DNA of 64,000 bases, taken from contig NC_079886.1 in the NCBI RefSeq assembly GCF_029227915.1, positions 24,032,501 to 24,096,500 of the forward strand. The letters run 5' to 3'. This DNA comes from Hydractinia symbiolongicarpus (lineage: Eukaryota > Cnidaria > Hydrozoa > Anthoathecata > Hydractiniidae). The position numbers were made by a program, and so were the translations under genes. The notes beneath the pieces were generated by a model that ran no database searches, was not told the DNA's origin, and worked only from the letters and a program-made list of their open reading frames with translations. Shown here piece after piece: positions 1 to 15,602 of the stretch; within the stretch, counting starts at the first letter, position 1, and every line of letters begins with the position of its first letter.

Positions 1-1846
1 CATTGGGTTATTTGTTATGCGATATTTGGATTTGTGGTGTTTGAGGAGAATGTTAAGTTCTTTTGCTTTTAAACTTAGACAGTATTCTAGTTTTTGAAAT
101 GCTTCCTTATTGTTATTCATTGTTTGGTGTTCTTATGTATTCCTGTGGTACAGAAAAACACTTATGTAATATTTTTTACTGTTTTATTTGTATTCATGTA
201 TCCATGTTACTTTATGTAGTTTATGTTACTTCATCTGATATATTCACTTCTGTCTAAAAAATGCTGAATTTCTCATCTCTTTTCCTGTGTCTGCTCTGTA
301 AAATGGCGAAGGAAGCATCCAAATATTGGATAGCAGCCTCCTGATTATTATTTTTTTTACGCCGGTAATGTTAATTGTCTGGCTGACATCATCAGTTTCC
401 GAGTACCAAGGTGAATTAGGTACAGTAGATCTGAAACGATAGTCTTGCCGGTGCATTGAGTTAATGTTTCTTCTATACGTCTCTGCCGGTGCATCGAGTT
501 AATGTTTCTTCTATACGTCTCTGGTAGAAGCACTATTCTCTCTTCTATTTTTTCTGAAAGTTGTAACCGGTAGATACTTTGATTTAAAAAATTTATTTCC
601 TGCTAAAAGTGTCAAAAATTATTTCTAAAAAGTTTCTTCTTTACGTAATCTTTTTTTTTGTTCTGTTTGCAATTTCAATCAAATCGTTCTCATATTTTTG
701 GCCAGTCTAATCAAACCTCCCACACATATTGTAACATAATTATATAGTTAGCAAAATTGACAAGAAGTTGTTTGTCATGCATATTTGAAGGGTTATTTGT
801 ATTATGATATTTTTGATGTTTTTTTCATGTCTGTTCTGTATTTAAAATAATTATTTTATTGTTTCATATATTTTTCATACATTCATAAATTTTTCATATA
901 TTTCTTTTGTTTTGTTTAATATTTTTATTATAATTCTGGAGAAGGAGGCGTCTCCTCATAGCGATGTATTTATTTCAGAAGAATTGATAGACTTTACACT
1001 TGCAATGTGGGTGGTTGTCGATCCGAACGCAGTTATGATAGTAACAATAAAAAACATTCCCTTCTGACTGACTGTTAGTTTGAAAATAGGTTTGTGTCAT
1101 CAATTCCTGCAACGTAAATAGGGAAGTTTTACGTACGCCTTTTATCAACTACTGATTGTAGAAGGGAGTGACGAGGTTATTCTAGTGAACCCTATTTGAA
1201 GTTTTAAAAACTTGAGCTTCAAGGATACAATACGACTTTTTTTAACAATTGAACAATTGGTAGTAGAAACTGAAAAACTTATTCTTGTAAACGGTTAAAC
1301 GTGCGTGCGGCGATCATTGCTAAATCATCATGCCGAAAGTGACTTATTAGGATTTCATGTTTATGTTTACATTCTTCGTCTTAAAAATAATTTTTGTTTG
1401 TTTAAGCATTTCTTGAACAAGAGCTTTTTAACTTTCATTAACGCCTGCTTCTAATTTTATTCACTCTTTCAGGTTTTAATATTTTCAGCGCATAGCAACA
1501 TAACTATTTAACAACAAATCGTCGCCATTGTTTAGCAATTCTTTACAATGGCTTTAACGACGTATATTTCCAGTGTATAATACGCAATTATATGATGCTA
1601 TTTAGCAGTCGACATTAATAAACGATAGAGAACATTTTTAAGTACCATTAAAGCGATTCGATATCGCTTCTTACAGGATCTGCTTTGGCTGTTAACATAT
1701 GCTCATTGTCCAAAATATTTTTTCCGTTTAGAACTAGATCCTTGTATCACTTTTTTAGTATATTATTTGATTATTTTTCTGTTACTTTAGCCAAACTGGA
1801 TCCGAGCACTACCGAGAATGTCGCAGGTTTGGAGGTTACGTCAAAA
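1..1846. other. Region upstream of SPOP
   Basis: No gene is supported here. The open frames (for example at 63-257) are short, AT-rich and match nothing I recognise; the left part could be the 3' UTR of a gene outside the window. A 38-bp tandem duplication lies at 447-522. A tttag acceptor at 1789-1790 suggests that SPOP has a 5' UTR intron whose upstream exon lies in this stretch. Confidence 0.5.
447..522. repeat. 38-bp tandem duplication
   Basis: Two adjacent copies of a 38-bp unit (447-484 and 485-522) begin gccggtgcat and end acgtctct. They differ at one base (attgag against atcgag), so the duplication is recent. Confidence 0.9.
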
Positions 1847-5525
<3,679 letters not shown>

Positions 5526-8060
5526 ATATATTTTATTATATGTACTTCTTTTACCTAATCTGTGCCAGATTACATTTGCCACAAAATATTGCAGCCAATC
5601 AGGAATATGCGGCGTAATTCTTGAAGGTAGTATTGCAAGGATTTGGTTCCCAATGGGTTTCCTATTGGGAGTAAATTTTCGCGAAACGAACCAGAAAAGT
5701 CACGATTTTCTGAATTGTGAGTTGTTAGTGAAATATGCTAAAACGAAATGTATAAGGCGGGTTTCCACCCAAACAAAAAAATAGTTAATCGATCGACCAA
5801 AAAAAATACAATCTTACTTTAGAAATGTAAACATAGTAAAATTTTCTCACTGTCTATCCTTTCAGTATGAATATGAACAATGTATAAGGCAACCAACTGC
5901 CGCTACCCTTGTTTATACTGTTACTCATGTTTATAGTGGATAGAAGGTGGTGAAATAGGTATCGCCTTCTGGTTTCACTATATAATCTTTTTATATATTA
6001 CCTTAAGACATCGCATATCGCGGATTATAGGAATCATCACTCCCTTCTAACAAGGCTTCTTCAAAAAAACTTTTAATTGAAAAGTTTCCCGGTACAATTC
6101 AAATAAATTTGATAGTAGCAAAAAAAGCAATTCGTGGATATTTGGGAAACCGATATCGTAGCAGAGTTTAGTTTGTTTTTTATAAAAGTTATGACTGTGT
6201 CAGGAGGTGTCTTCAGTTAGCTTTTCTTGTTTGAGTTGGCTCTTTGATAAATCTGTTTCTTCTTTTTTTTTGAGAAGGGTTGTTACTTTTTGTTTTCTAT
6301 GGCGTTTAGCAACGGGGGGAACCCAAGAGATCAAAATATACTAAATATGAGAACTCAAGTGAAGTAGCTAAATTAAAACACCCAAATATTAAGGAGTGTT
6401 TAAATTTGACAGATTTACCACCCCAATTAAGGATTTGTCGTACGCTTTAAGATGAGGGGGTTGTCCATGCTACTATGCGGAAAAAGAACGAAGAGCGAAA
6501 GTTATTTCCAGTTTTTTTTTTTGATGTGATACTGTGATGTGGCGCAGAATTAATGATTACCTTATTAACATGATCGAAAAAAGCACAGAATCAGTCTCGA
6601 AGACTTCTTTAAAGTACAAAATTTCAAACCTTTTTCTTTAAATCCCCAAACTGATGTGAAAGCCCTAGACTAACTTAATATTGCATAAGAGACTAAAAAT
6701 CAATTTATTATGCAGGCGTGACATACAGATGTTTGTTTTTAGCGACATTCTGAAAAAGTTGTATTTGTACATAATAAAGATGTTTGTACAAGAGATGTTA
6801 TACAGACCAACTGTTGTTATATACTGCTGAGGCTAGATATCTCACCTTGTTCCTGGGGTAAAAGAAAAAAGGCGCCTATTAGGACGAGGTTGTTTAGAAA
6901 TTGTTGATGAAATCAAGGTGCTTTATTACACAAGGTATGTATGTTTTTCAATCATCGGTGTAAATCTTATAAAAACGACTGGAATAAATTAAGTAATCAA
7001 CTTGCGGCCAATGCACTGAACATACTAGGAACTTTGATACAGTAAAGCACGAAGGCAAAGCAAGAAAGCATGTGGACATTCCACAAATTTAAAAAAACGC
7101 GCTCATAAGTGATAAAAAAATTGATTGTTTCGAAAATAAACAAAAAAAGTTGAAAAATACCTTTTTCAGGCGTATAGAGTTATTGTCGAAACCAGTTCAC
7201 TTCCATATTTAAATGAGCTTATCAAATTTAATTCCATTACTATTTAGTCTTGGGGCGGACTGTATCCCTGTCACGTTTTGTTTGACTAAATTTTCGTCCA
7301 AATATAATGATAGGATGAGATTGAAATGCCTAAGTAGAAATAACAAACCTGTTTGCATAAGCGTTTTTTCCAGCAGGTAAAAATTAGGGTCTGGCTGTGC
7401 ACTTATTCTCAATTAATTTTTACGCTAGATAATTCCCCTGTGTAAATCTTAATTGAAACGTGATTTTAAAATCAACTTTGGTCCAGTTATATTTTATGTT
7501 ATAAATCGTAGGCCGAATAAAGTTTTGTTAAAAATTGTAAAATTAAAGGTTTTTCTTAAACTAATATTGTGGCAGAAGAGAAAAGACCTTTAGGACTTTT
7601 TTCTTATGCGGAAGGTAAAAAAAAATTTAAGTTGACACCCTATTTTAGTGGAAATCCAAACGTTAAAATTTTTGCTTTAAAAACCTAACTTTAGGTACCA
7701 AGAATTTTTTTTGACATGTAGATAGATTTTTTGACATGTAGATGTAACAAAATGGAGAGAAAAAATTTAAAATTAAAGCTAAGAAGGAATTTTCAGCTTT
7801 TTTTTAAACTTTCTGTTTTTCGATCGTTGCGGTCTGTTGTTTATATATAATCGCCAGCATAATCGGTATCAGTTACTAAAGTCGACTATCGAATTCATAC
7901 TTCGTTCATTTTTTTAACCATATTCAGGAGTTTTTATGATAATTAGTTAAAAGTCGTAGGCGCTCTTTCCGACGTTCTGCGATAAGTCGGGAACGAAATT
8001 TCTTTTTGGATTCTGCACTACAATGTAACCCGACTTTTCGGGTTAGGCGCATGCGCATGA
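5526..8060. other. SPOP 3' UTR and intergenic DNA
   Basis: AATAAA hexamers at 6102-6107 and 6773-6778 are possible SPOP polyadenylation signals, and the choice cannot be made from sequence alone. There is a 20-bp local duplication near 7709-7745 (ttttttgacatgtaga twice). No gene is supported. Short open frames such as 7209-7412 on the minus strand look random. Confidence 0.5.
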
Positions 8061-8066
8061 GCATAG

Positions 8067-8106
8067 TATAAATGCACGTGTTGTATCCTCGGCCAAGCCT
8101 CAGTCT
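8067..8106 (+). promoter_or_regulatory. TATA-plus-initiator-like core promoter
   Basis: TATAAAT at 8067-8073 is followed about 33 bases later by an initiator-like TCAGTC at 8100-8105. The element sits in a locally GC-richer stretch just after a small hairpin (aacccga/tcgggtt). It precedes the 59-codon ORF at 8143. Spacing and order fit a canonical animal or LTR promoter, but two short motifs can also occur by chance. Confidence 0.4.
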
Positions 8107-8142
8107 TTAGTCGCGTGGAAAGCATCGCAAACTTTAAACAGC

Positions 8143-8322
8143 ATGTCGAATCCTGAAGAACTCGATACACGTATCCAACAGCTGGTGGAAGATACACTTC
8201 AACGACACCAAGAGCAAACATTGGCAGCTGCTACCTCTGTTGCTGAAGTAATTGCTTCACGTTTCTTAGACAGCAACAAGTTACTCCAATACTGTTGTTT
8301 TTTCTGTTCTAATTTTTATTAG
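8143..8322 (+). CDS. 59-codon hypothetical ORF, possibly gag-like remnant
   Basis: The frame runs from ATG at 8143 to TAG at 8320-8322. Its first 46 residues look protein-like and helical (MSNPEELDTRIQQLVEDTLQ, then a Gln/Ala/Glu-rich stretch), whereas the last 13 (from about KLLQYCCFFC) do not. A splice or break near the SNK codons is therefore possible. The preceding TATA/initiator suggests the 5' end of a transcription unit, such as an LTR retrotransposon leader with the start of gag, or an orphan first exon. No long terminal repeat partner was found. The function is not recognised. Confidence 0.3.
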   Translation: MSNPEELDTRIQQLVEDTLQRHQEQTLAAATSVAEVIASRFLDSNKLLQYCCFFCSNFY

Positions 8323-9739
8323 GAAGATGTGAAAAGAATGGGAATTTTTACAACTCAGTGCATCTTTGTCCCCAGGATCTCTACCCCTGAGCCGTTACAC
8401 GGAGCCATCATCCTGACCCATTACTGTTATTGTGGAAAATATGCTTCAGAATTAAAATAATGACAATAGAAAAGAAATACGTTATCATCTACGTAGTTGG
8501 TGTCTGTGCGTTGATTTTTATATTACAAATATCATTCAAGCGAACGATTGGCTAAAACAGGTCTACAATTGTGGAATGAATGTAATGAAACACTCCAAAC
8601 AAAGCGGCACATGCTATACAACCCAAGACGGCAATAAAAAGTCGGGAAAGGGGGATTTGGGCAGGCGTTTTATTTTTTCCGCGATTTTGAAAAATAATAT
8701 TCTTTTTAAACGGCATAAATTTTTTAATTTCCACACTATAATTTTTATCTGTTATTATTGTAACTTTGTATAAATTGAAATCAAAAAGAGTGTAATAAGT
8801 TGGCATGTTGGCAATAGTGGCATGTTTTTTTCCAAACGCAACAAATGAAAGTCAATAAAACGCACCCTTATATAGTCAAGTCATGAATGATTGACATGAC
8901 TTCTCTCTATAGAGTGGAATGTGCCACACCCAAATAGGCGCGACACACCTACGTAGTTGCTTCACAACGAGTAAATATAGTACACTCAAAACAAAATATT
9001 TCATATATGGTAAAAACATTTTTACTGTGAAATGGGATACATTCTTTCATTTCTCTTTTATTTTACAAAGATTCAATATAATTATATTGCCAAAAAATAG
9101 ACATATAAAAATAGATAACATGAATATACAAGAAAGAAAAAATTGTATCCTTTACATGACATACATAATGACCCAGTTATTATATCGCAGAAAAAAACCC
9201 TTTCCTTCAATATATTTTAAATTACGGATTGAAAACTAATAAAAATAATAATAATAATAACAGTAACGAAAAAAAAAAATAAAGATATAAAAGCTGAATC
9301 TCGAGTCCTTTTTTCATGACATCACGCCTCGAACAAACTCTAAAAGTAAAAACAGGGTTTGTGTTAACAGCATTGCAGATCGACATCCAAATTATATTTC
9401 CGCGTCGAGATTTTATTTTCGCGTTTATGTAAAGCTTGGTTTCTTTTAGTTGTTGTGCAACTGACGCAGAGATAACATTTGTTGTGTAACATCTCTTACA
9501 ACAAGTGTTTCCAATAAGTTGTAACAGTGACTGTCGAACAATAATTGATGGACAATTTTTTTAGAAAATTATGTTGATGAATCTTGATTCATTCGCCTTT
9601 CATTTTATGGGCATCCAATTATCAAAATGTTTTGTAAATCAGACATTCAAGAAAAAGTGAATTTCGAAACGAGGCTTAAAGTAAATGTGAATTTAAAAGA
9701 CCATAAAATTTCACGTGGAGTAAAAATCCGACATTTATT
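8323..9739. other. Intergenic DNA and light-chain 3' UTR
   Basis: No gene is supported. The stretch is AT-rich, with an (AAT)n run at about 9241-9262. The part next to 9740 is probably the 3' UTR of the minus-strand light-chain gene; a minus-strand AATAAA overlaps the sequence just past its stop. Confidence 0.5.
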
Positions 9740-12700
9740 TTAATTCGCTTTATTTAATTCAACCTCCAGGGTCACAGAAAATCTTTCATAATTTTGTGAC
9801 TTAAAAACGTTTGTTACTACGAAATCTGAGGACAACAGTATGAAGCCCTCTCCTACTATGCTTCTTTACACGTGGTCGAAGAATAGCAAGGGAAGGGTTT
9901 CCTGGCTACTAAAAATCTGGTTCATTAAAAGTATTAAGTAATTTACCTTCATAATTGACCATGCCAGAGTTATCTTCCATGCCCTGTACCAATACATCTA
10001 CATCTTCAGATGACAACTTCTCACCCAGACTTGTTAATAGATGCCTTACTTCAGCCACGCTTACCATACCATTGTTTTCACGATCGAAGATGCGGAAAGC
10101 TTCAGCGAAGGCTTCCATTGAACCACCGTTTTTCTTTTTACTTTGAGCATGATATAACGGAATGAATTCCTCAAACGTGATTCGCTTTTGTCCTAGTTTT
10201 CAATACAAAATGTGGGATTTTAAATTTTTGAAAAAATTGCACTTTCAGACAAATTTTTCTTTTAATCTGCGACACACTGATTACTGGTACAAAAGAAAAT
10301 ATTTTAACACAAAGCCGAGCTGAGTAAAAAACGCAGCTGCAACATTAAATTGTGCGATGAAACATAATGAAATCTGAATATAAATACTCAACTAGTACAA
10401 CAAAAAATTGAACTAAAAAAGCTTAAAAATTTCTTCGTTTTTTGGTTTTAAATTCCATAACAATGTCTAGGCCGGAGATAGTACGCCACATTTATACAAT
10501 TGAATTATTAAAAGTGTAACTTCGAATCACAAGAAACAAGGATGCCATAGAAATTGAAAACTAATTGGACTGATGCAGAATATAAATATTTTGGACTTTG
10601 ACAAATAGATGCTCCTAAAAAATCCCTAAAGATTTTTATGAGTTTTTTTAAAATATAAGGTAATTTTAGGATTTTATTAGAAGGTATGGGAACACTATCA
10701 TATGTCTGACCAACACACATTTCTCACACTTGTCTCTTTGGCAGCATGAAAAAGAATTAAAGAGACTGAAATGGACTTGCCATAGCATCAAAAGTACCTA
10801 AATAAAAAATCATTTTACACGTTCATTGGTTAAAAATGTTTTGGTTGGAATAGTAAAAATAGCTTTTCACCTCTCTTGAAAAAGTATATATATACAACTA
10901 TAAACTATAACATAACCTAACATCTTTTCACAGGGTAATCAGAAAAAATAAATTAAACACAGCCTTAAATTGACCATATCGCAAACACGTACATATAGAG
11001 TTGTAGTTAAAAGATCAAGACATATTTTTGTGATTATTTTTATCAGGGAGTTGAATAATGACTTTTAATACCTACCAGTTGGATCAATTTCTGCAACGAT
11101 TTTTTTAACTTCAGCTTCTGTTGGGTTTAGTCCGAGTGCTCTTAACATTTCACCAAGGCTACTACATTCCACTTTTCCATCTCCTTGTTTGTCGAAAAGT
11201 GAAAAGGTGTCGCGGTATTCTAAAACAAAGACAAAAAAGTTGACTTATATACATAGTTCAAAGCGAACTGATTTTTTAATTTCTTTAATGGACAACTTTT
11301 TGTGTAAAGGAATGTCTTGATTTTACCTTGAAGACAGTGCATGTGCTTGCATTTGGGTGGGTATAAAAATAATAACAGTAATCAAAGAAATTCAAAAAAC
11401 AGAAATATTTTCCTAAATAAGAAGAGGAATACATTTGCAAGAATCAATGAATTTTGCCAATACCCATTTGTGCACACTTGTCTAAGTTATTTTTTCTAGG
11501 CCATCTCTATATAAATGTTCGTTCATTATATATCAATTTATAGCTTCAAACAGCAATGCAAAATGCAGTGGACTAGTAGGTGTTTTGAAAATAGTTATTA
11601 AAGTATCAAAACATTTTGTATTTGGCTAGATTTATGTTGCTTCAACTTGATTGTATGGCATATTTTTCTCATAAATCAGCATTCTTATTTTAATTGACGA
11701 ACAAACGTAGCCTGCATCACAAAAGGAGCCAATAGAATTTCATTTTAGCAAACCCTGCAATATCACTGACTAAAACTTAACTGCAACATTCGAAGATAAA
11801 CAAAGATAGCCCTTTCCTAAGCTGTTTCCAGACTTATTGGTTATGAATTTTTGATTGAATGTATTGTACATACAATTTGTCGAGTAAGAAAACTACTTGA
11901 TGTAACAACACAAAACTGTATTACTAGCTGTCTAAGAGAGAGATTTTCCTGATTTTTAGCTATATATATTCTAAGAAAACTATGTGATATAAACCTTGCC
12001 AATTAACACAAATGACAAACATATTTGAATTCAGCATCAAAATTTTGGAAACATGCAAATTTTCAAGTTTCAACTCTAGACAACTCATTAGTCTCCATTA
12101 GTAGTCAAACTTCTGATATTTTATAAAGAAATGACCACGCAAATAAAATGCAGTAAAAATGTTTTACTACAATTGAATACAACGGTTAAATTTAAATTAC
12201 ACAAGTCCTGTTCTAATACTCATATGGTATTCAAAATACCCTATCCTATATAATTTTTGCTGATAAATCGAAATATGCTACTCATTTTCCTCAAAAGTTT
12301 TTTTTTCTCTTTTTTTGGTTTTATTTATTTTAAAAACATATAGTGTATATATATATATACACAGCCAGTTAGGGTCAAGTTAAAGAAATGAAAATTATTT
12401 CTATATATATATATATATATGGAATTTTTTTTAAATGTAGAAATTATCAGATTTTTCAATCAGGATAATTTTCTGTTTTTATTAAACTTGTTTTGATTTA
12501 ACAGAAAAAGGTATATATTTTAAGATTTTAAGTAAAGAGAAATAATTAAGGTTTCTAGAAATGATTATTTTACATTATTTTTCTCCAGAAAATTAAAAAC
12601 TAAACTGAAATTCTTGTGTTGACAGTTACATATGAACCAGTAAGGCGGACGTCACAAATATTTGGTGTTAGAGTCCCCGAACCGACCTTAATTTTTGATC

Positions 12701-14026
12701 AAAATTTTTGATATACTGAGTCGGAAAAACTAGAATGACAAAAAATATTATATGCTTGTTGTCTCCACACAGCCACCAATATTGTTGTGCTTGGCTTTAA
12801 AATGCGAAAAGGGTTCTGAGAACTAGTTGAAAATGGCACGCGGAAACTCTATTTAAATAAGGTGCCAAATTTATCATTAAATATCGGTGATTTAATGGCG
12901 TGCGTTGATGGCTGGGTGGTTGGATACAACTCTACGAATTTTTGAGTTATCATTTGCCGACCGACTGACCGGCTGACTCTATTTTCGGTGCTCAAATGAC
13001 TCTTAACACAACATATTTATGACGTCCGCCTAATCAGAATTTAAAATGCCTTGACAATTTTTTTTAATTTTTTTCCCTTTAGCTGTAATTTGAAATTGTT
13101 GGAGCCCTGATAGCACTGTGGAAAAAGATCAGGAATAATTTCCCCATTTAAGAATTCTGAAAATGGTTGTAGAAATAGTTTCAGTTTTTGTAACTTTATA
13201 TATCTGAACTGACAATATATATCTGTATGGCATTACTTAAAATCCACAGAAATAATATAAAAAAGAAAAAAGCTTTTTGCTATTTAAAGTCTAAATTCTT
13301 TTTATAAGTGATGATAATTGCTAGATTTATAACAATACGAAAGTATTAAAAAATGACAATGCTTTGATTACATAAAGAAATCTAAACATTTTATATGCTT
13401 ACCAATCATTTGATCTTCTGAAGACTATCCTCATAAAAAAGATAAAACAAAAAACAATAAATAAATTACACAATTTGTTTAGCTAAATCTTCTTTCTTTA
13501 AAAACAAACAAACTTTAAACAAAAATTTGGCTACCATTTTTAATATTTGAAATTTTACTGAGAAGACAACTCCCAACTTTGTTGTATCACTGTAAGTAGC
13601 AAGCTAGCTTTTAACAATCCAAGCTTCTTCTTGTTAATAACTACAGCTATAAAAATTAACTAGTTAGCTACACTGTGTAAAGCTATTCCTCACTGTCTTC
13701 CTACTGATTTTACTCAGATAAAAAACAAAACATAACCAATAGGGACAAGACGGTTAAGGCTAAAATATTTTCTCATAGAAAACGACTGAGTAGAAAAATA
13801 AAAACTGTTTCAAAACATATCTATAGCTATATAGTTTGCCCAGCTAATGTCCTTTTTTTAATCCTGGCACAGAGCGAATAAAGTTAGCTTAATGGCTACG
13901 CTTAATGTTTCTGTCCAGTGACTAAAGATTATACATGGTTTAAATGCATGGTTTAAATTAATTGGACCCTTACTGAGTTTCAAAATATTAAATTTGTTTA
14001 CCTTCATTATCGTCGTAGGATGGCAT
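9740..14026 (-). CDS. MYL6: Myosin essential light chain (MYL6-like EF-hand protein)
   Basis: Essential light chains wrap the first IQ motif of the myosin II lever arm and stiffen it. Exons in gene order are 14026-14002, 13417-13403, 11219-11076, 10192-9947 and 9825-9740, giving 171 aa (vertebrate MYL6 is 151). Exon 2 is only 15 nt and contributes DQMI plus split codons. Domains seen: EF-hand 1 with loop DKQGDGKVECSS, the middle segment ITFEEFIPLYHAQSKKKNGG, then EF-hand 3 with loop DRENNGMVSVAE, and the family signature EVRHLLTSLGEKLS..DVDVLVQGMED..GMVNYEDFV. The loops are partly degenerate, as is usual for this family. The C-terminus after DFV is about 15-20 residues longer than usual, so the last exon's frame deserves checking. 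The start MPSYDDNE is the only Met upstream of the first donor. A calmodulin-like protein is less likely because of the RHLLTSLGEK signature. Confidence 0.88.
12340..12420. repeat. Two (TA)n runs in light-chain intron
   Basis: Two dinucleotide TA runs (about 12347-12360 and 12402-12420) flank a 40-bp spacer inside the intron between light-chain exons 2 and 3. This is simple-sequence DNA. Confidence 0.8.
12644..13030. mobile_element. Non-autonomous PIF/Harbinger-type MITE
   Basis: A 387-bp element has terminal inverted repeats starting GGCGGACGTCA. The inverted match extends with mismatches over about 34 bp (left ggcggacgtcacaaatat, right complement ggcggacgtcataaatat). It is flanked on both sides by TAA (12641-12643 and 13031-13033), the 3-bp TWA target duplication typical of PIF/Harbinger. 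It has no coding capacity. It lies in the light-chain intron between exons 2 and 3. Confidence 0.75.
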
Positions 14027-15602
14027 TTTGAAATCTTTTTTTGTTGTTGTTGAGTCGACGAACCTTTTCACTTGCAACAAAATCTTATGGGAAAGTAGCG
14101 TAGTTTCGTGTCGCGGTATACGACACACTTCACTCCCCTTTCAAAGTAAAAAGCTATGAGTGTCTTTTTTTATCAACACAATAAAAACGGTAAACATTGA
14201 TTGTATTTTAACAACCTTTTAATACAAAAACAAAAGAAATAGCCATAACATTATTAACAGACCGAATCTTTGTTTGAGTGTCCTCCATCGCAGATACTTT
14301 CATTCAAGAAAAACAACCTTTTAAAAGACTTTTAATTTAACTAAAAAACATATTACATAAATACACGTTAAAAAAATAATGTAATAATTTGCATATTAAA
14401 ATAGGAAAAACTTTTTCCTTGAATACAATAAAATACATTTAAAAATTATAAGGAGGAGGACAAATATTTAAAGGGGAAAACGAAAAACAATCGTTACATG
14501 ATTAAAAGTTCAAAGTAAAGAAACTTCCTTATATGGATATAAAGGATGTCCTTAATGATCGACAACTTCCGTATTTAAACATTCTCGTAAAAAGCTAATA
14601 ATGTAATACCATATTTCCTCCAATCAGTATTTCCTCTTGGCGTTGCCTTTTAAAACATGCATTGGAGTCAAAAATTTATGGCAATAAAAACGCCACTCAG
14701 CCGAGTTTTTGCTTGTACACGAGGCTTGCACATTGAGAATTAATGTTTTTTCTACATCCTTTTGTAAAATACACTTTTTTAAAAGAACCAGTAAATTTTG
14801 GTCCTAGACTGACTATTATTATTTTTCGAGTAGCCGGACTTGTTTTATTTTGTTCTTAATATTAAGAATTTTTATTGTTTTCCACTCAAATTTCTCCAAA
14901 ATGTGATGTTCATACGAATAATATGGGTGTTTGTTGCTACTTAAGCTCTATATAATTGTGTTGAACAATCAAGTCAGCGAAAAAATCGAAAAGAATTTAC
15001 ATCCTTAATTTTTTTTTCAGACTTAGAACACAAGATATAGGCATAAAGCATTTTTTTTAGAAAAACATAAGGTAATGTTATAAAATCGTTCTTATAAAAA
15101 AACATGTGTATTACTTCTCTACATCAAAATATGTCTTCATCACATAGAACGCCGTGGAAATTTATGGAAGAAATAGGTTGCGTAAAATTTTTATATATAA
15201 ACTATATTATTTGAATATTTATTTAAAAAAAGCTTGTTCAGCCTACGATAATAACATATATTAATACTATAACAAAATAAACTAATTTATTATAAAAATA
15301 ATAAACAATAATAAATAAAATAGAAAATATATGAAATAAATGAAATAAAAATATATTTATGTACTGCGTAGCGGTCAACGCGAGGTAAGAGATTTTTAGA
15401 CAAGCCTGTAAATTTGGAAAAACAAGCTCTAAATAATACAAAATAACTATTAAAAAATTATAAGATGTATAAACATTAAATTGCATAAAAATTCTAAAGA
15501 CCACATATTCTTACGTTCATTAAAAACCTAAAACTCAAATTTGTCGTCCTTAAGGTTTTCTTACTCCGACAAATGTGCGAATGTTTTCTCGGTCCCGTAC
15601 AT
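14027..15602. other. Light-chain promoter side and integrin 3' side
   Basis: This stretch separates two minus-strand genes. The part near 14027-14150 should hold the light-chain promoter and 5' UTR, and the part near 15602 the integrin 3' UTR. It is very AT-rich (especially 15180-15530). I saw no further gene; the 88-codon frame at 15238-15504 is low complexity. Confidence 0.5.

Noticed and set aside
6310-6450. 46-codon plus-strand open stretch (QRGEPKRSKY..)
   Set aside because: It is protein-like but has no Met, no splice context and no recognised domain. Kept only as a possible decayed fragment.
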